From an uncultured Prevotella sp. (lineage in GTDB: Bacteria > Bacteroidota > Bacteroidia > Bacteroidales > Bacteroidaceae): 64,000 bases of DNA. The notes below the pieces were generated by a model. The model made no database searches. It was not told the origin of the DNA and was given only the letters and a program-made list of their open reading frames with translations. The DNA lies in contig USJD01000003.1 in assembly GCA_900554835.1 (NCBI GenBank), positions 1 to 64,000 on the forward strand, written 5' to 3'. The position numbers and the translations under genes are program-made. Positions 43,339-52,786 of the stretch are shown in pieces; within the stretch, counting starts at the first letter, position 1, and each line of letters starts with the position of its first letter.

Positions 43339-46300
43339 TTAGAATGACATGTTCAAACCAAAAGAGTAGGTGGTTGGTGAAGGATAACGGCCATAGTCAA
43401 CGCCATATACATTAGGCGACATGGTGCTGACACCAATTTCTGGGTCGTATCCATCATAACCCGTGATGGTGAACAAATTCTGTATGTTACAATAGAGACG
43501 CAAGTTCTCAATACCCCACTTGCCAATCCACTTCTTAGGGAAGGTATAGCCAAGAGAGATATTCTTCATTCTCAGATAGGATCCGTCCTCCACGTAGCGG
43601 TCGCTGATGCGGTCGTTGTCGTTAGGGTCGCCAATAATAGCGCGAGGAAGAGAAGCATTTGGGTTAGCAACACGTACATTCTCTATGTGCTCATACCATT
43701 TGCTGCCGTCTGCATAAACTATAGAAGCATCGATAGGCTCCAGGCGGGCACGATTTAATACGTCGGTATGCTGGTTGCACCATACGCTACTCATGTTGGT
43801 GAGTCCGCGCTTGGTCAGATTCATTACCTTGTTGCCATAACTACCATTGATAAAAATGCTCAAATCGAAATCCTTATAACGGAATGTGTTGTTCCAACCG
43901 AATGTAAATTTTGGCATTGGTGAACCAATGTTGGTCTGGTCAAGCTCGTTGATGATACCATCTCCATTCAAGTCTTTATATTTAATATCACCTACATAGA
44001 CTGTGTTGGAACCATTGAAAACTCCATTTGTAGGATACTTCTCTGGCTTTGGTGAACGCTCGATGTCTGCCAAATCCTGATAGATTCCATCGGTTACATA
44101 ACCATAGAAGCTATAAAGGCTCTGACCAACGTCGGTCTTGCTAACTTGGGTTTGTCCCCACTGAGCATAGCCCATGATAGCGGAACTGGCAGTACCATTC
44201 AGTGCTACCAACTTGTTCTTATTCCAAGAAATTTGGAACTCTGTATCCCATTGGAACTTGCCGATGAATGGATGACCAGTCACTGTTAACTCAAGACCAT
44301 TGTTGCGGATATGTCCATAGTTACCCATAGGAGCTTTCAACTTGGAATTGTCATTGCCGCTTGTTCCCATGTAAGAAGGTAACTGCATCTCCATCAACAT
44401 ATCTTTAGATTCCTTCTGATACCAGTCGAGGGTTAATCCAATACGATCGTTGAAGAAGCCAAGGTCGATACCCAGGTCAATCTGCTCCTGCTTTTCCCAT
44501 TTTACATCCAGATTAGGAATATTCTGTGGACGGTAACCTGCACCGAGGGAACTATACACTTTCTGCATGTTTACACCCCAGGCAAATGAGTTGATATTGG
44601 CATTACCAGTTTGTCCCCAACCGATACGAATCTTACCATTACTTAACCATTTTCCTGCCAAATCCTGAATGAACTTCTCGTTAGAGAAACGCCAGCTGGT
44701 TGCAAAAGAATGGAAACCTGCCCAACGGTTGTTTGGACCAAAGTTGGAACTACCATCATAACGGTAGGTATAAGTAGCATTATAACGGTTGTCATAGCTA
44801 TATGTCCAGCGAGTAAAGAAGGAAGCCATAGAACTACTTCCGAATCCTGCTGATATGGTAGGAGTACCCGTACCCAATATAGGATTATGTACAGCATCAG
44901 AAGGCAATTTGTCGTTTGCTACCTTCGTGTAATCCCATTTGCTTTCCCAGCATTCCTGTCCAACCATTGCAGTAACCGAATGCTTCTTGGCGAATGTGTT
45001 GTTATATGTTACATAGTTCTTGATCTGCCAGAAAGTACTGTTGTTCTTCTGGATGCTGCTCTCATTAGGCTCCTGCCAGTTGTAGAGATCAATTGTGTTA
45101 TTGAAAATCTCAGCCTTGCTGTAGCTGAGGTCATAACCCAACTCTGCATGCCATGTAATATGTTTGATAGGAGTAAGTTCTGCATAGATATTACCTGTCA
45201 GCTTCTTGCGATTCAACCAGTTGTTCTGTTCCATCGCCTTGGCGATAGGGTTGTGGATATTGTAGTTTTCGCGAGCAAACGAAGCATAATTTCCATCAAT
45301 ATCATAAATAGGAGCTTCTGGGAGTGACGTCAATGCAAAACCTACGATACCCTCAGCTCCATCTGTCAGTTTGAGGTCATCGTTAGAATCTGTAAAGGTT
45401 GCGCTCAAACCCAGTTTCAACCATTTCTTCAACTGTGCATCCAGGTTGGTACGTACAGAAAGACGATCGAATTTTGAACCGATGATAGTTCCATCCTGAT
45501 TCATGTAACCAGCTGAAACATAATATTGGATTTTATCAGTACCACCCTGGGCAGCAATCTGGTGCTGCTGTTGGAATGCGGTCTGGAAGATAGCGTCCTG
45601 CCAGTTGGTACCCTTACCAAGTAAAGATACATCGCTATAATATGGGTCTTCCTTGACACCACCGAACCCTGCAGCTACGAAATCGTTGTAATAATCACCG
45701 AATTCGCGAAGGTTCATCATGTCAAGGCGCTTGGTCTGGCGGCTCCATGCCACCATGCCATCATAAGAAAATTTTGCTTCACCAGCTTTACCTCGTTTGG
45801 TTGTGATGAGAACGACACCATTTGCTCCCTGTGCACCATAAATGGCTGTGGCAGAAGCATCCTTCAGAATCTCCATGCTCACGATATCTGCCGGGTTGAT
45901 GGTAGAAAGTGGTGAAACAGAAGAAGCTGAACCATTATCGAGAGCGTCACCAAAACCAAGGGAACTACCACTGGAGTTTCCTCCTTGGAAGATGACTCCA
46001 TCAATGACGTAAAGTGGTTCTGCATTGGAGTTGATGGTTGCTGTACCACGAACTCGAATCGTTGAAGCTGTACCAGGTGCACCAGATGTGCTGACTGCTG
46101 TTACACCAGCTGCACGACCCTGAAGTGACTGGTCGAGAGAAGTAATAATAGAGCCCTTCATTGCTTTTTCGCCAAGGCTAACAGAAGAACCGGAAATATC
46201 GCTTTTCTTCATAGTACCATAACCCACAACAACCACTTCGTCAAGACTGTTGTTGTCTTCTGCTAAGGTAATGTCATACTTGTTTTGTGCGCCCACCTTG

Positions 46301-46593
46301 AAATTCTTGGTGACGTAGCCTACGTAGGTTACTTCTACAGTCTGTCCAGCAGCTACGTTGAGGATGTAGTTACCGTCCATATCGGTAACAGTTGCATTAC
46401 TTGTACCTTTTACTTTTACTGTGGCACCAATAATAGGTCCCATAGCGTCTGTCACGCTACCAGTGATTTTTTTAGTTTGTTGAACAGCTTGATTGTTGAC
46501 AATCTGAGCTGCGTAAGTTTGCTGGGGAGAGATTCCTAGGATACCCAGGGCTGCTATACCAGCAAGCAACTTTTCTCTACTTTTTGAATTCAT
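43339..46593 (-). CDS. SusC-like TonB-dependent oligosaccharide transporter (locus 2)
   Basis: A 1084-residue outer-membrane protein. After the signal region (about 1-28, TYAAQ) comes a carboxypeptidase-regulatory-like domain (about 40-118; GSVTDAMGPIIGATVKVKG), SLDEVVVVGYG at about 120, the plug (about 130-255; GRAAGVTAVSTSGAPG, LYVIDGVIFQGG) and the barrel ending YSFGLNMSF. It begins the locus 2 operon of eight to nine genes. Imports mannan-derived oligosaccharides, judged from its GH26 and GH5 neighbours. Confidence 0.95.
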   Translation of the reverse strand: MNSKSREKLLAGIAALGILGISPQQTYAAQIVNNQAVQQTKKITGSVTDAMGPIIGATVKVKGTSNATVTDMDGNYILNVAAGQTVEVTYVGYVTKNFKVGAQNKYDITLAEDNNSLDEVVVVGYGTMKKSDISGSSVSLGEKAMKGSIITSLDQSLQGRAAGVTAVSTSGAPGTASTIRVRGTATINSNAEPLYVIDGVIFQGGNSSGSSLGFGDALDNGSASSVSPLSTINPADIVSMEILKDASATAIYGAQGANGVVLITTKRGKAGEAKFSYDGMVAWSRQTKRLDMMNLREFGDYYNDFVAAGFGGVKEDPYYSDVSLLGKGTNWQDAIFQTAFQQQHQIAAQGGTDKIQYYVSAGYMNQDGTIIGSKFDRLSVRTNLDAQLKKWLKLGLSATFTDSNDDLKLTDGAEGIVGFALTSLPEAPIYDIDGNYASFARENYNIHNPIAKAMEQNNWLNRKKLTGNIYAELTPIKHITWHAELGYDLSYSKAEIFNNTIDLYNWQEPNESSIQKNNSTFWQIKNYVTYNNTFAKKHSVTAMVGQECWESKWDYTKVANDKLPSDAVHNPILGTGTPTISAGFGSSSMASFFTRWTYSYDNRYNATYTYRYDGSSNFGPNNRWAGFHSFATSWRFSNEKFIQDLAGKWLSNGKIRIGWGQTGNANINSFAWGVNMQKVYSSLGAGYRPQNIPNLDVKWEKQEQIDLGIDLGFFNDRIGLTLDWYQKESKDMLMEMQLPSYMGTSGNDNSKLKAPMGNYGHIRNNGLELTVTGHPFIGKFQWDTEFQISWNKNKLVALNGTASSAIMGYAQWGQTQVSKTDVGQSLYSFYGYVTDGIYQDLADIERSPKPEKYPTNGVFNGSNTVYVGDIKYKDLNGDGIINELDQTNIGSPMPKFTFGWNNTFRYKDFDLSIFINGSYGNKVMNLTKRGLTNMSSVWCNQHTDVLNRARLEPIDASIVYADGSKWYEHIENVRVANPNASLPRAIIGDPNDNDRISDRYVEDGSYLRMKNISLGYTFPKKWIGKWGIENLRLYCNIQNLFTITGYDGYDPEIGVSTMSPNVYGVDYGRYPSPTTYSFGLNMSF

Positions 46594-46809
46594 ACAATTT
46601 ATGTTAGTTCGTTTAAAAACTCTTTGACTTCCTTTTTGAGGGAAAGTACAAAATTGAATTGTCTCTTTTTTCCTGCTTTATGTTTGATAGAGTAGGATGG
46701 CAAGAGACCAGCTTTAGGTCGTTCTACTTATACTCATCGTTATGATTATTTTTGTTTGTATATTTATTTGTTTTAAATTCTTAAATTAGGTTGGTTTCAT
46801 TAACCGCTG

Positions 46810-46817
46810 CAAAATTA
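46810..46817 (-). promoter_or_regulatory. -7 box TAATTTTG for locus 2 (susC-2)
   Basis: Minus-strand TAATTTTG; no TTG 20 nt upstream. Leader of about 210 nt to the ATG at 46593, long enough for post-transcriptional control. Confidence 0.65.
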
Positions 46818-47226
46818 CATGTTTTTTTTAGAAATAAGTAGTCGTTTTTTGCTAATTGCTGATACTTTTCTGCTTAATTATAAAAAACGTGTAATTTTGG
46901 ACTATAAAAGTTAATATTTAGTGTTTTTTTTACGACTTATTACAGTTTGATTGATTTAGGTTAAGAATATGGTAATATTCCTTATTTTTTATATTAGGTT
47001 CGTGTACATTATTAATAGGGTTAATAAGTGTCTTCTTTTAGTTAACACAACTCCTGTTTTTCAAGAAAAGTCATATTATCTCTGATATTTGTTTGATTTT
47101 GCTTGAAAAAATGCTCGAAGAATGTTTACTTTAGTGTTATTTTTAGTTTGACAATCGGTAAATATTTTGTTTTGGAAATTTCAATGTCAAATTTGAACTC
47201 TCCTTAATAGGTTGCTGGTTTTTCTT

Positions 47227-47260
47227 AATGACTTGTTTTGGAGTATCAAATGACTTGTTT
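47227..47260 (+). promoter_or_regulatory. 12-bp direct repeat AATGACTTGTTT, 22-bp period
   Basis: AATGACTTGTTT at 47227-47238 and 47249-47260, two helical turns apart. The core GACTTGTTT matches GATTTGTTT of the susC-1 repeat. Lies 112 bp before the -7 box of the esterase gene. Candidate operator. Confidence 0.5.
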
Positions 47261-47371
47261 AATCGTGCTAAATATACCGTCTATAGGTTATAAATATCGC
47301 TTTTTCTTTGATTTGCAAAGAAAGTGTAAGCATTTAGCAAAATAAGGCAAGTCGAATTGAAATTTTAATGC

Positions 47372-47379
47372 TAATTTTG
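47372..47379 (+). promoter_or_regulatory. -7 box TAATTTTG for the esterase gene
   Basis: TAATTTTG 77 bp before the preferred ATG (47456); -33 element not recognisable. Confidence 0.65.
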
Positions 47380-47455
47380 CAACCGTAAATCAAAACTGAC
47401 AACTAACATGTTTAATTTGGCGTTTTATCGCTATACAAAAACCGTAGATAAAAAT

Positions 47456-48751
47456 ATGAAGGATTTTAGGTTAATAATTATAGGGATTCTTTTCTGTGTA
47501 CTGGGTTCTTTGAGCATCAGTGCACAGATTAGAGGAACCAATATCGTAGTCTCGGTAACACCTGATCATCAAGATTGGAATTACAAGGTGGGCGAGAAGG
47601 CTTCTTTTGTAGTGAATGTTCGGAAATCTGGTACTTTACTGAATCAGGTAAAAGTTGATTATGAGGCTGGTCCTGTGATGTATCCTAATACGAAGAAGAC
47701 TTTGGTTCTGAAAGATGGAACGATGAAATGGAGTGGTGAAATGAAGACTCCTGGATTCTACCGACTCAAAGTGGTGGCTCATGTGGATGGAAAGGATTAT
47801 GAGGGACTTTGTACTGCTGCCTTTTCTCCAGAAAAGATAAAGCCGTTTGCCCAAGAACCAAATGATTTTGATGACTTTTGGAAGAAAGCTCTTGATGAGG
47901 CTCGACAAATTGACTTGAATCCAACGAAGGTGTTGCTTCCTGAAAGATGTACCAAGGATGTGAATGTTTACGAGGTAAGCTATCATAATAACCGCTGGGG
48001 TTCGAAGATGTATGGAGTCTTAAGTGTTCCTGTAAAATCAGGTAAGTACCCTGCTTTGCTGAGAGTTCCTGGTGCAGGTGTTCGTCCTTATAGTGGTGAT
48101 ACTTATACAGCAACAGGCAAGTGTATTGTTTTGGAAATCGGTATTCACGGAGTTCCGGTTACTATGGAGCAGAAGGTATATGATGATCTTGCCAATGCTG
48201 CATTGAACGGTTATTGGGATACGAATCTTGAAAATCCAGACCGTAATGCCTATAAAAGAGTCGTAACAGGTGCTGTGAAAGGCGTGGATATGATAGCATC
48301 TCTTGATGAATGGGATGGAAAAACCGTGGGTGTAACTGGTTCTTCACAGGGAGGATTCCTCTCTTTGGCTGTGGCTGCACTGGATAAACGAGTTACTTTC
48401 CTGGCTGCTGTTCATGATGCCATGTGTGATTATGAAGCAGAACTCCATGGTGTAGCAGGAGGTTGGCCTCACTATTTCTATCACGCAAAGATGAATGCCA
48501 TTACCAAGGCACGTCTGGAAGGTGCCCGCTATTATGATGGTGTCAATTTTGCCAGACGTATTACGGTTCCAGGATGGTACAGTTTCGGCTATAACGATGA
48601 AGTCGTTCCACCAACATCTGCCTATGGACTCTATAATACCATCAAGGCACCTAAGATTTTGAGTTTATATCAAATGACAGGCCATTTCTGGTATCAGGAA
48701 CAATGGGATGAGTGGCTGGAATTTCTTACTAATCATCTTTTGGGTAAGTAG
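47456..48751 (+). CDS. CE7-like (AXE1) carbohydrate acetyl esterase
   Basis: About 431 residues. The frame opens at 47408, but the ATG at 47456 gives a clean signal peptide (MKDFRLIIIGILFCVLGSLS then ISAQ). An N-terminal beta domain (about 20-115) precedes an alpha/beta-hydrolase of the acetyl xylan esterase/cephalosporin C deacetylase family: the nucleophile elbow GSSQGG (Ser297), the acid in NDEVVPP and the His in MTGHFW. Family enzymes remove acetyl groups from short oligosaccharides. In a mannan locus it would deacetylate acetylated glucomannan or its fragments so that the GH26 and GH130 enzymes can act. First gene of the plus-strand mannobiose module. Confidence 0.85.
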   Translation: MKDFRLIIIGILFCVLGSLSISAQIRGTNIVVSVTPDHQDWNYKVGEKASFVVNVRKSGTLLNQVKVDYEAGPVMYPNTKKTLVLKDGTMKWSGEMKTPGFYRLKVVAHVDGKDYEGLCTAAFSPEKIKPFAQEPNDFDDFWKKALDEARQIDLNPTKVLLPERCTKDVNVYEVSYHNNRWGSKMYGVLSVPVKSGKYPALLRVPGAGVRPYSGDTYTATGKCIVLEIGIHGVPVTMEQKVYDDLANAALNGYWDTNLENPDRNAYKRVVTGAVKGVDMIASLDEWDGKTVGVTGSSQGGFLSLAVAALDKRVTFLAAVHDAMCDYEAELHGVAGGWPHYFYHAKMNAITKARLEGARYYDGVNFARRITVPGWYSFGYNDEVVPPTSAYGLYNTIKAPKILSLYQMTGHFWYQEQWDEWLEFLTNHLLGK

Positions 48752-48772
48752 TATGAACGATTTCTTTGTTAT

Positions 48773-48821
48773 TAAATTACGAGATATTTCCAAATTGAAT
48801 ATTTACTAAACTACGAGATAT
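48773..48821 (+). promoter_or_regulatory. 15-bp direct repeat TAAAYTACGAGATAT, 34-bp period
   Basis: TAAATTACGAGATAT (48773-48787) and TAAACTACGAGATAT (48807-48821), 14 of 15 bases equal, the second ending 7 bp before the GH26 start codon. It could be an operator or an RNA-level element near the ribosome binding site. Confidence 0.5.
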
Positions 48822-48827
48822 AAAAAC

Positions 48828-49997
48828 ATGAAAATTAAAAGAATGTTGATGGGAGCAGTTTGTTGCCTTGCTTTTGAAGGCGCTTTTGCACAGTCTCCTG
48901 GCTGTAGCGCTACAAAGCAGGGCAATGCAACTTGCTCTTCTGGTTGTGCTTCGGTCTCAACCCAAAAGTATGGTAGTTCTTCTGCCAAACAACTTTTGGA
49001 TCGCTTGAGATTGTTGCAAGATCAGGGAATCATGGTGGGGCATCAGGATGATCCCGTCTATGGTACTACCTGGAAATGGGACGAGGGAAAGAGTGATGTG
49101 CTTCTTACCACGGGTGATTATCCGGCAGTAATGGGATTTGACCTTGGTAAATTAGAACTGGATAGTAAAGAAAACCTGGATGGTGTGCCTTTTGATAGAA
49201 TGCGTCAGGAAATCATTGCTCAGTTCAATCGCGGTGGTATTATCACCTTGAGTTGGCATCCATGGAATCCGGTGACAGGAGAAAATGCCTGGGATCCGAA
49301 GGGTGATGCTGTGAATGCGATACTCGATGGGGGTGCCCAACAGAAGAAATTTGAGTCTTGGCTGAAGAAGGTTGCTGATTTTATCAATTCTCTCCAGACT
49401 TGTTGCGGGAAGAAAGTTCCTGTGATTTTCCGTCCATGGCATGAGATGAATGGCGGCTGGTTCTGGTGGGGTGCCAACAGTTGTACTCCTGAGCAATACA
49501 AGATGCTTTACATCAAGACCTATGTGACTTTGATGAAAGCTGGTTGTGATAACATCGTATGGGCATGGTCTCCTAATCTGAGTGACAAGAAGGATTTGGA
49601 TTCTTTTCTGAAATGTTATCCTGGTGGTGACTTTGTTGATCTCATAGGTGTTGATATCTATGAATTTGACAACAACGATGCCAACTATCAGAAGAACCTA
49701 TCCGAGACTTTAGATGTGATGAAGCTTGCTGCAGAGAAAGTGGGAAAGATAGCGGCATTGACAGAAACCGGTTGCCGTGGTATTTCCAAAAAGAAAGACT
49801 GGTTTACCAAGACTCTCTGGCCAGTTTTGCAGAACTATCAGTTGAGTTATGTGCTCTTCTGGCGCAATGCCTGGGATAAACCACAGGAGGAAGCCTATCT
49901 TCCTGGAGTGAAGGATGGAGCCATTGTCAAGGATTTCAAGAAATTCTATAATGAATCAAAGGTTCTTTTTGTAAAGGATATAGTAGGCAAAGAGTGA
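48828..49997 (+). CDS. GH26 mannobiose-forming mannanase (ManA-like)
   Basis: A 389-residue enzyme with signal peptide (AFEGAFAQ) and a short Cys-rich spacer after it. GH26 barrel motifs are complete: GHQDDPVYGTTWKWD, AVMGFDLGKLE, GGIITLSWHPWNP, acid/base Glu206 in RPWHEMNGGWFWWG, NIVWAWSPN, nucleophile Glu313 in ALTETGCRG, and SYVLFWRNAW. It is followed by GH130, GPH transporter and epimerase, the same order as the B. fragilis mannan pathway whose first enzyme (a GH26) releases mannobiose. So an exo-acting, periplasmic mannobiohydrolase is the best guess; endo-mannanase is the alternative. Confidence 0.9.
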   Translation: MKIKRMLMGAVCCLAFEGAFAQSPGCSATKQGNATCSSGCASVSTQKYGSSSAKQLLDRLRLLQDQGIMVGHQDDPVYGTTWKWDEGKSDVLLTTGDYPAVMGFDLGKLELDSKENLDGVPFDRMRQEIIAQFNRGGIITLSWHPWNPVTGENAWDPKGDAVNAILDGGAQQKKFESWLKKVADFINSLQTCCGKKVPVIFRPWHEMNGGWFWWGANSCTPEQYKMLYIKTYVTLMKAGCDNIVWAWSPNLSDKKDLDSFLKCYPGGDFVDLIGVDIYEFDNNDANYQKNLSETLDVMKLAAEKVGKIAALTETGCRGISKKKDWFTKTLWPVLQNYQLSYVLFWRNAWDKPQEEAYLPGVKDGAIVKDFKKFYNESKVLFVKDIVGKE

Positions 49998-50075
49998 AGA
50001 ACGAATAGTGAAGGATTCAATAGTATTTACGAATCATCAAACTAAAGTATAAAAACAATAAAATAAAGATAGAAT

Positions 50076-51248
50076 ATGACAACTTTTCAAGACAAAGTGA
50101 AAGCTTTGCGTGCTCATCATGAAGAATTGTTGAGCCGCAAGAATGAACCTGTAGAGTGGGGAAATGGTATTTATGAGAAGTATAAGAACCCTATCCTTAC
50201 AGCTGAACATACTCCATTGGAGTGGCGATATGATTTCGACGAGAAGAGTAATCCATATCTTATGCAGCGAATCATGATGAATGCTGCTCTGAATTCCGGT
50301 GCTATCAAGTGGAATGGCAAGTATTTGCTCGTTGTCCGTGTAGAGGGTGCCGACCGCAAGAGTTTCTTTGCAGTTGCAGAAAGTCCTAACGGTATAGATA
50401 ATTTCCGTTTCTGGGATGAGCCTATTACAATGCCTGAGGACGTCATTCCTGCTACCAATATCTATGATATGCGTCTGACTGCTCACGAAGATGGATATAT
50501 CTATGGTGTGTTCTGTGCAGAGCGTCATGATGACAGCCAGCCAGGCGATTTGAGTGCTGCAACTGCAACTGCTGCTATTGCACGTACCAAAGATTTGGTA
50601 AATTGGGAACGACTTCCAGACTTGAAGACTAAGAGCCAGCAGCGCAATGTTGTGCTTCATCCGGAATTCGTAGATGGCAAGTATGCTTTCTATACCCGTC
50701 CACAGGATGGCTTTATTGATACAGGTTCTGGTGGAGGTATCGGCTGGGCTTTGGTGGATGACATCACTCATGCAGAGATTACGGAAGAAAAGATTATCAA
50801 TGCCCGTCATTATCATACTATTCAGGAGGTGAAGAATGGAGAAGGTCCTCATCCTATCAAAACTGATAAGGGTTGGTTGCATTTGGCTCATGGCGTACGT
50901 GGTTGTGCAAGCGGTCTCCGTTATGTGCTCTATATGTATATGACATCTTTGGAAGATCCTACTAAGGTGATTGCTGAACCTGGTGGATACTTGCTGGTTC
51001 CAGAAGGGGGTGAGTATATTGGTGATGTAATGAATGTGGTCTTTGCAAACGGTTGGATTGCTGATGAGGATGGAACAGTCTTCATCTACTATGCTTCTTC
51101 TGATACAAGAATGCATGTGGCTACTTCTACTATCGATCGTTTGGTAGATTATTGCATGAATACGCCTCAGGATGGCTATCGTACAGCTCTGAGTGTGGAG
51201 ACCATCAAGAAGTTGGTGGCTAAGAATAAGGCAACTTTGGGAAAGTAG
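50076..51248 (+). CDS. GH130 4-O-beta-D-mannosyl-D-glucose phosphorylase
   Basis: A 390-residue cytosolic enzyme without a signal peptide, of the usual length for GH130 subfamily 1. Five-bladed propeller motifs are visible: NAALNSGAIKWNGKYLLVVR, VEGADRKSFFAVAESPNG, ATNIYDMRLTAHEDGYIYG, FYTRPQDGFIDTGSGGGIGW, RHYHTIQEVKNGEGPHP and YYASSDTRMHVATSTIDRL. It splits mannosyl-glucose with phosphate to mannose 1-phosphate and glucose. The epimerase two genes on supplies mannosyl-glucose from mannobiose, and the GPH carrier brings in the sugar. Confidence 0.94.
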   Translation: MTTFQDKVKALRAHHEELLSRKNEPVEWGNGIYEKYKNPILTAEHTPLEWRYDFDEKSNPYLMQRIMMNAALNSGAIKWNGKYLLVVRVEGADRKSFFAVAESPNGIDNFRFWDEPITMPEDVIPATNIYDMRLTAHEDGYIYGVFCAERHDDSQPGDLSAATATAAIARTKDLVNWERLPDLKTKSQQRNVVLHPEFVDGKYAFYTRPQDGFIDTGSGGGIGWALVDDITHAEITEEKIINARHYHTIQEVKNGEGPHPIKTDKGWLHLAHGVRGCASGLRYVLYMYMTSLEDPTKVIAEPGGYLLVPEGGEYIGDVMNVVFANGWIADEDGTVFIYYASSDTRMHVATSTIDRLVDYCMNTPQDGYRTALSVETIKKLVAKNKATLGK

Positions 51249-51275
51249 TTAAGTAAAAGATGAGATAAAGATTGT

Positions 51276-51334
51276 AGGGATTCTTTTTCCTCAAGCGTAT
51301 TATAAAACGCTTGGGGATTGAGTCCCTATTTTTG
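51276..51334 (+). promoter_or_regulatory. long hairpin plus T run / TATTTTTG between GH130 and symporter
   Basis: TAGGGATTC pairs with GAGTCCCTA and the inner CCTCAAGCGT with ACGCTTGGGG (each with one wobble), then T5: a likely terminator or attenuator. The same bases include TATTTTTG (51327-51334), a -7-like box that could start a separate transcript for the symporter and epimerase. Confidence 0.55.
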
Positions 51335-51416
51335 TGGAGAAGTGTTTTTGCTTTGCCTCATATATCTCATAAAGACACTTAACGCTTTATAAATAACTTA
51401 ATAACATATTAAATTA

Positions 51417-52760
51417 ATGGCAAGTATAAAAGAAAAAATAGCATACGCATTGGGTGATGCAGCTGCTGGTGGTATAGTTTGGAAGGTAATGTCTATTGCT
51501 TTCCCTTTGTTTTTTACAAATGTCTTTGGACTTTCATTTGCTGATGCAGCAGTATTGATGCTTGTTGCCCGTATGTTTGATGTGGTGACAGATCCATTGA
51601 TGGGTAGTCTTGCTGACCGTACCCAATCTCGTTTTGGTACCTATCGTCCATGGCTTATTTTTGGTGCGATTCCTTTTGGACTGATTTTTGCATTGCTACT
51701 CTATACTCCAGATTTCGGTCCTGTGGGTAAAAGAATCTATGCATATACTTTGTATCTCCTGATGATGGCAGTATATACCATGGTGAATGTACCTTATGGT
51801 TCCTTGTTGGGTGTGATGACCGATGATGCCAATGAGACAAACCAGTTTTCTTCTTTCCGTATGGTAGGAGCCTATGCAATGGGATTCATCACATTGCTTT
51901 CTTTCCCATATCTGCAGAAGATGGTGGGTGGTACTGATGCGCATCAATATGCTGTGATAGGTGCAGTTCTTGGTGTTGTTGCAGCCGTGATGACTTTGGC
52001 TTGTGGCCTTATGACAAAAGAACGACTGAAACCAAAGCGTGCAGAGAAGTTCTCTTTCCATCAATTTGTGGATTTGGTACACAATAAAGCCTGGTTGTAT
52101 ATGACGGCCATTGCTGTATGTACCAATTTCTTTAATGGTTTCCGCTATGCTGTAGCCGGATATATGTTTGATTATTGCTTGCATGGTAATGTGACTGTAG
52201 AAGGGCTGATTATCAACTATACCGTCTTTATGGCATTTGGTGAGGTTACCTGTATGATTTTTGGTGGAGTCTCTCCTTGGTTTACCCGCTTGGTTGGTTC
52301 TAAACGTATGGCTTTCTTCTGGGCAGCCGCACTTTGTCTGGTACTCTCCATTGTTTTCTTCTTTATCCCAATGGATCCGTCTTATATTTGGGTTATGATA
52401 GTTTTGGTTGTACTCACTTCTATAGGTATTGGTATTTATTCACCATTGATGTGGTCTATGTATGCTGATGTGGCTGATTATCATACAGAACACTTCGGGA
52501 CATCCGCAACCGGACTTATCTTCTCATCTGGTACCATGTCTCAAAAGTTTGGTACAGCCATCTCTGGTTCATTGATAGCATTATTGTTGGGTATGGCTGG
52601 AGCTAATATGATAACTGATGCGATGGGTAATACGATGATAGACCCTAAGTCTGTGACAGATTCTGTGCTTACCATGGTATGGTCTCTGTTCTCTCTGTTC
52701 CCTGCTGTCATCGCCTTCTTGCTGATGGTATTAAGTTGGCTGTTCCCAATCAAGAAATAA
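51417..52760 (+). CDS. GPH-family sugar:cation symporter (mannobiose carrier)
   Basis: A 447-residue inner-membrane protein with about twelve hydrophobic segments. Family marks of the glycoside-pentoside-hexuronide carriers: KIAYALGDAAAGGIVWKVMS at the start, FDVVTDPLMGSLADRTQSRFGTYRP (about 60-85), VNVPYGSLLGVMTDDANETNQ (about 122-145), and YADVADYHTEHFGTSATGLIFS (about 345-367). It would bring mannobiose or mannosyl-glucose from periplasm to cytosol with Na+ or H+. The corresponding gene stands in the same place in the B. fragilis pathway. Confidence 0.92.
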   Translation: MASIKEKIAYALGDAAAGGIVWKVMSIAFPLFFTNVFGLSFADAAVLMLVARMFDVVTDPLMGSLADRTQSRFGTYRPWLIFGAIPFGLIFALLLYTPDFGPVGKRIYAYTLYLLMMAVYTMVNVPYGSLLGVMTDDANETNQFSSFRMVGAYAMGFITLLSFPYLQKMVGGTDAHQYAVIGAVLGVVAAVMTLACGLMTKERLKPKRAEKFSFHQFVDLVHNKAWLYMTAIAVCTNFFNGFRYAVAGYMFDYCLHGNVTVEGLIINYTVFMAFGEVTCMIFGGVSPWFTRLVGSKRMAFFWAAALCLVLSIVFFFIPMDPSYIWVMIVLVVLTSIGIGIYSPLMWSMYADVADYHTEHFGTSATGLIFSSGTMSQKFGTAISGSLIALLLGMAGANMITDAMGNTMIDPKSVTDSVLTMVWSLFSLFPAVIAFLLMVLSWLFPIKK

Positions 52761-52786
52761 AAATGATATTAAAACTAAATACCTCT

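Larger units (their letters stand above)
46594..47455. other. 860-bp AT-rich divergent intergenic region
   Basis: No gene seen. It separates susC-2 (-) from the esterase gene (+). It contains the susC-2 promoter (46810-46817) with a leader of about 210 nt, a plus-strand promoter-like TAATTTTG at 46892-46899 with no gene behind it for 560 bp, a phased direct repeat at 47227-47260 and the esterase promoter at 47372-47379. A regulator gene, which often fills such a gap in these loci, is absent. Confidence 0.75.

Noticed and set aside
50037..51116. Long minus-strand frame antisense to the GH130 gene
   Set aside because: The sense frame is a full-length phosphorylase with family motifs throughout; the antisense product has no motif.
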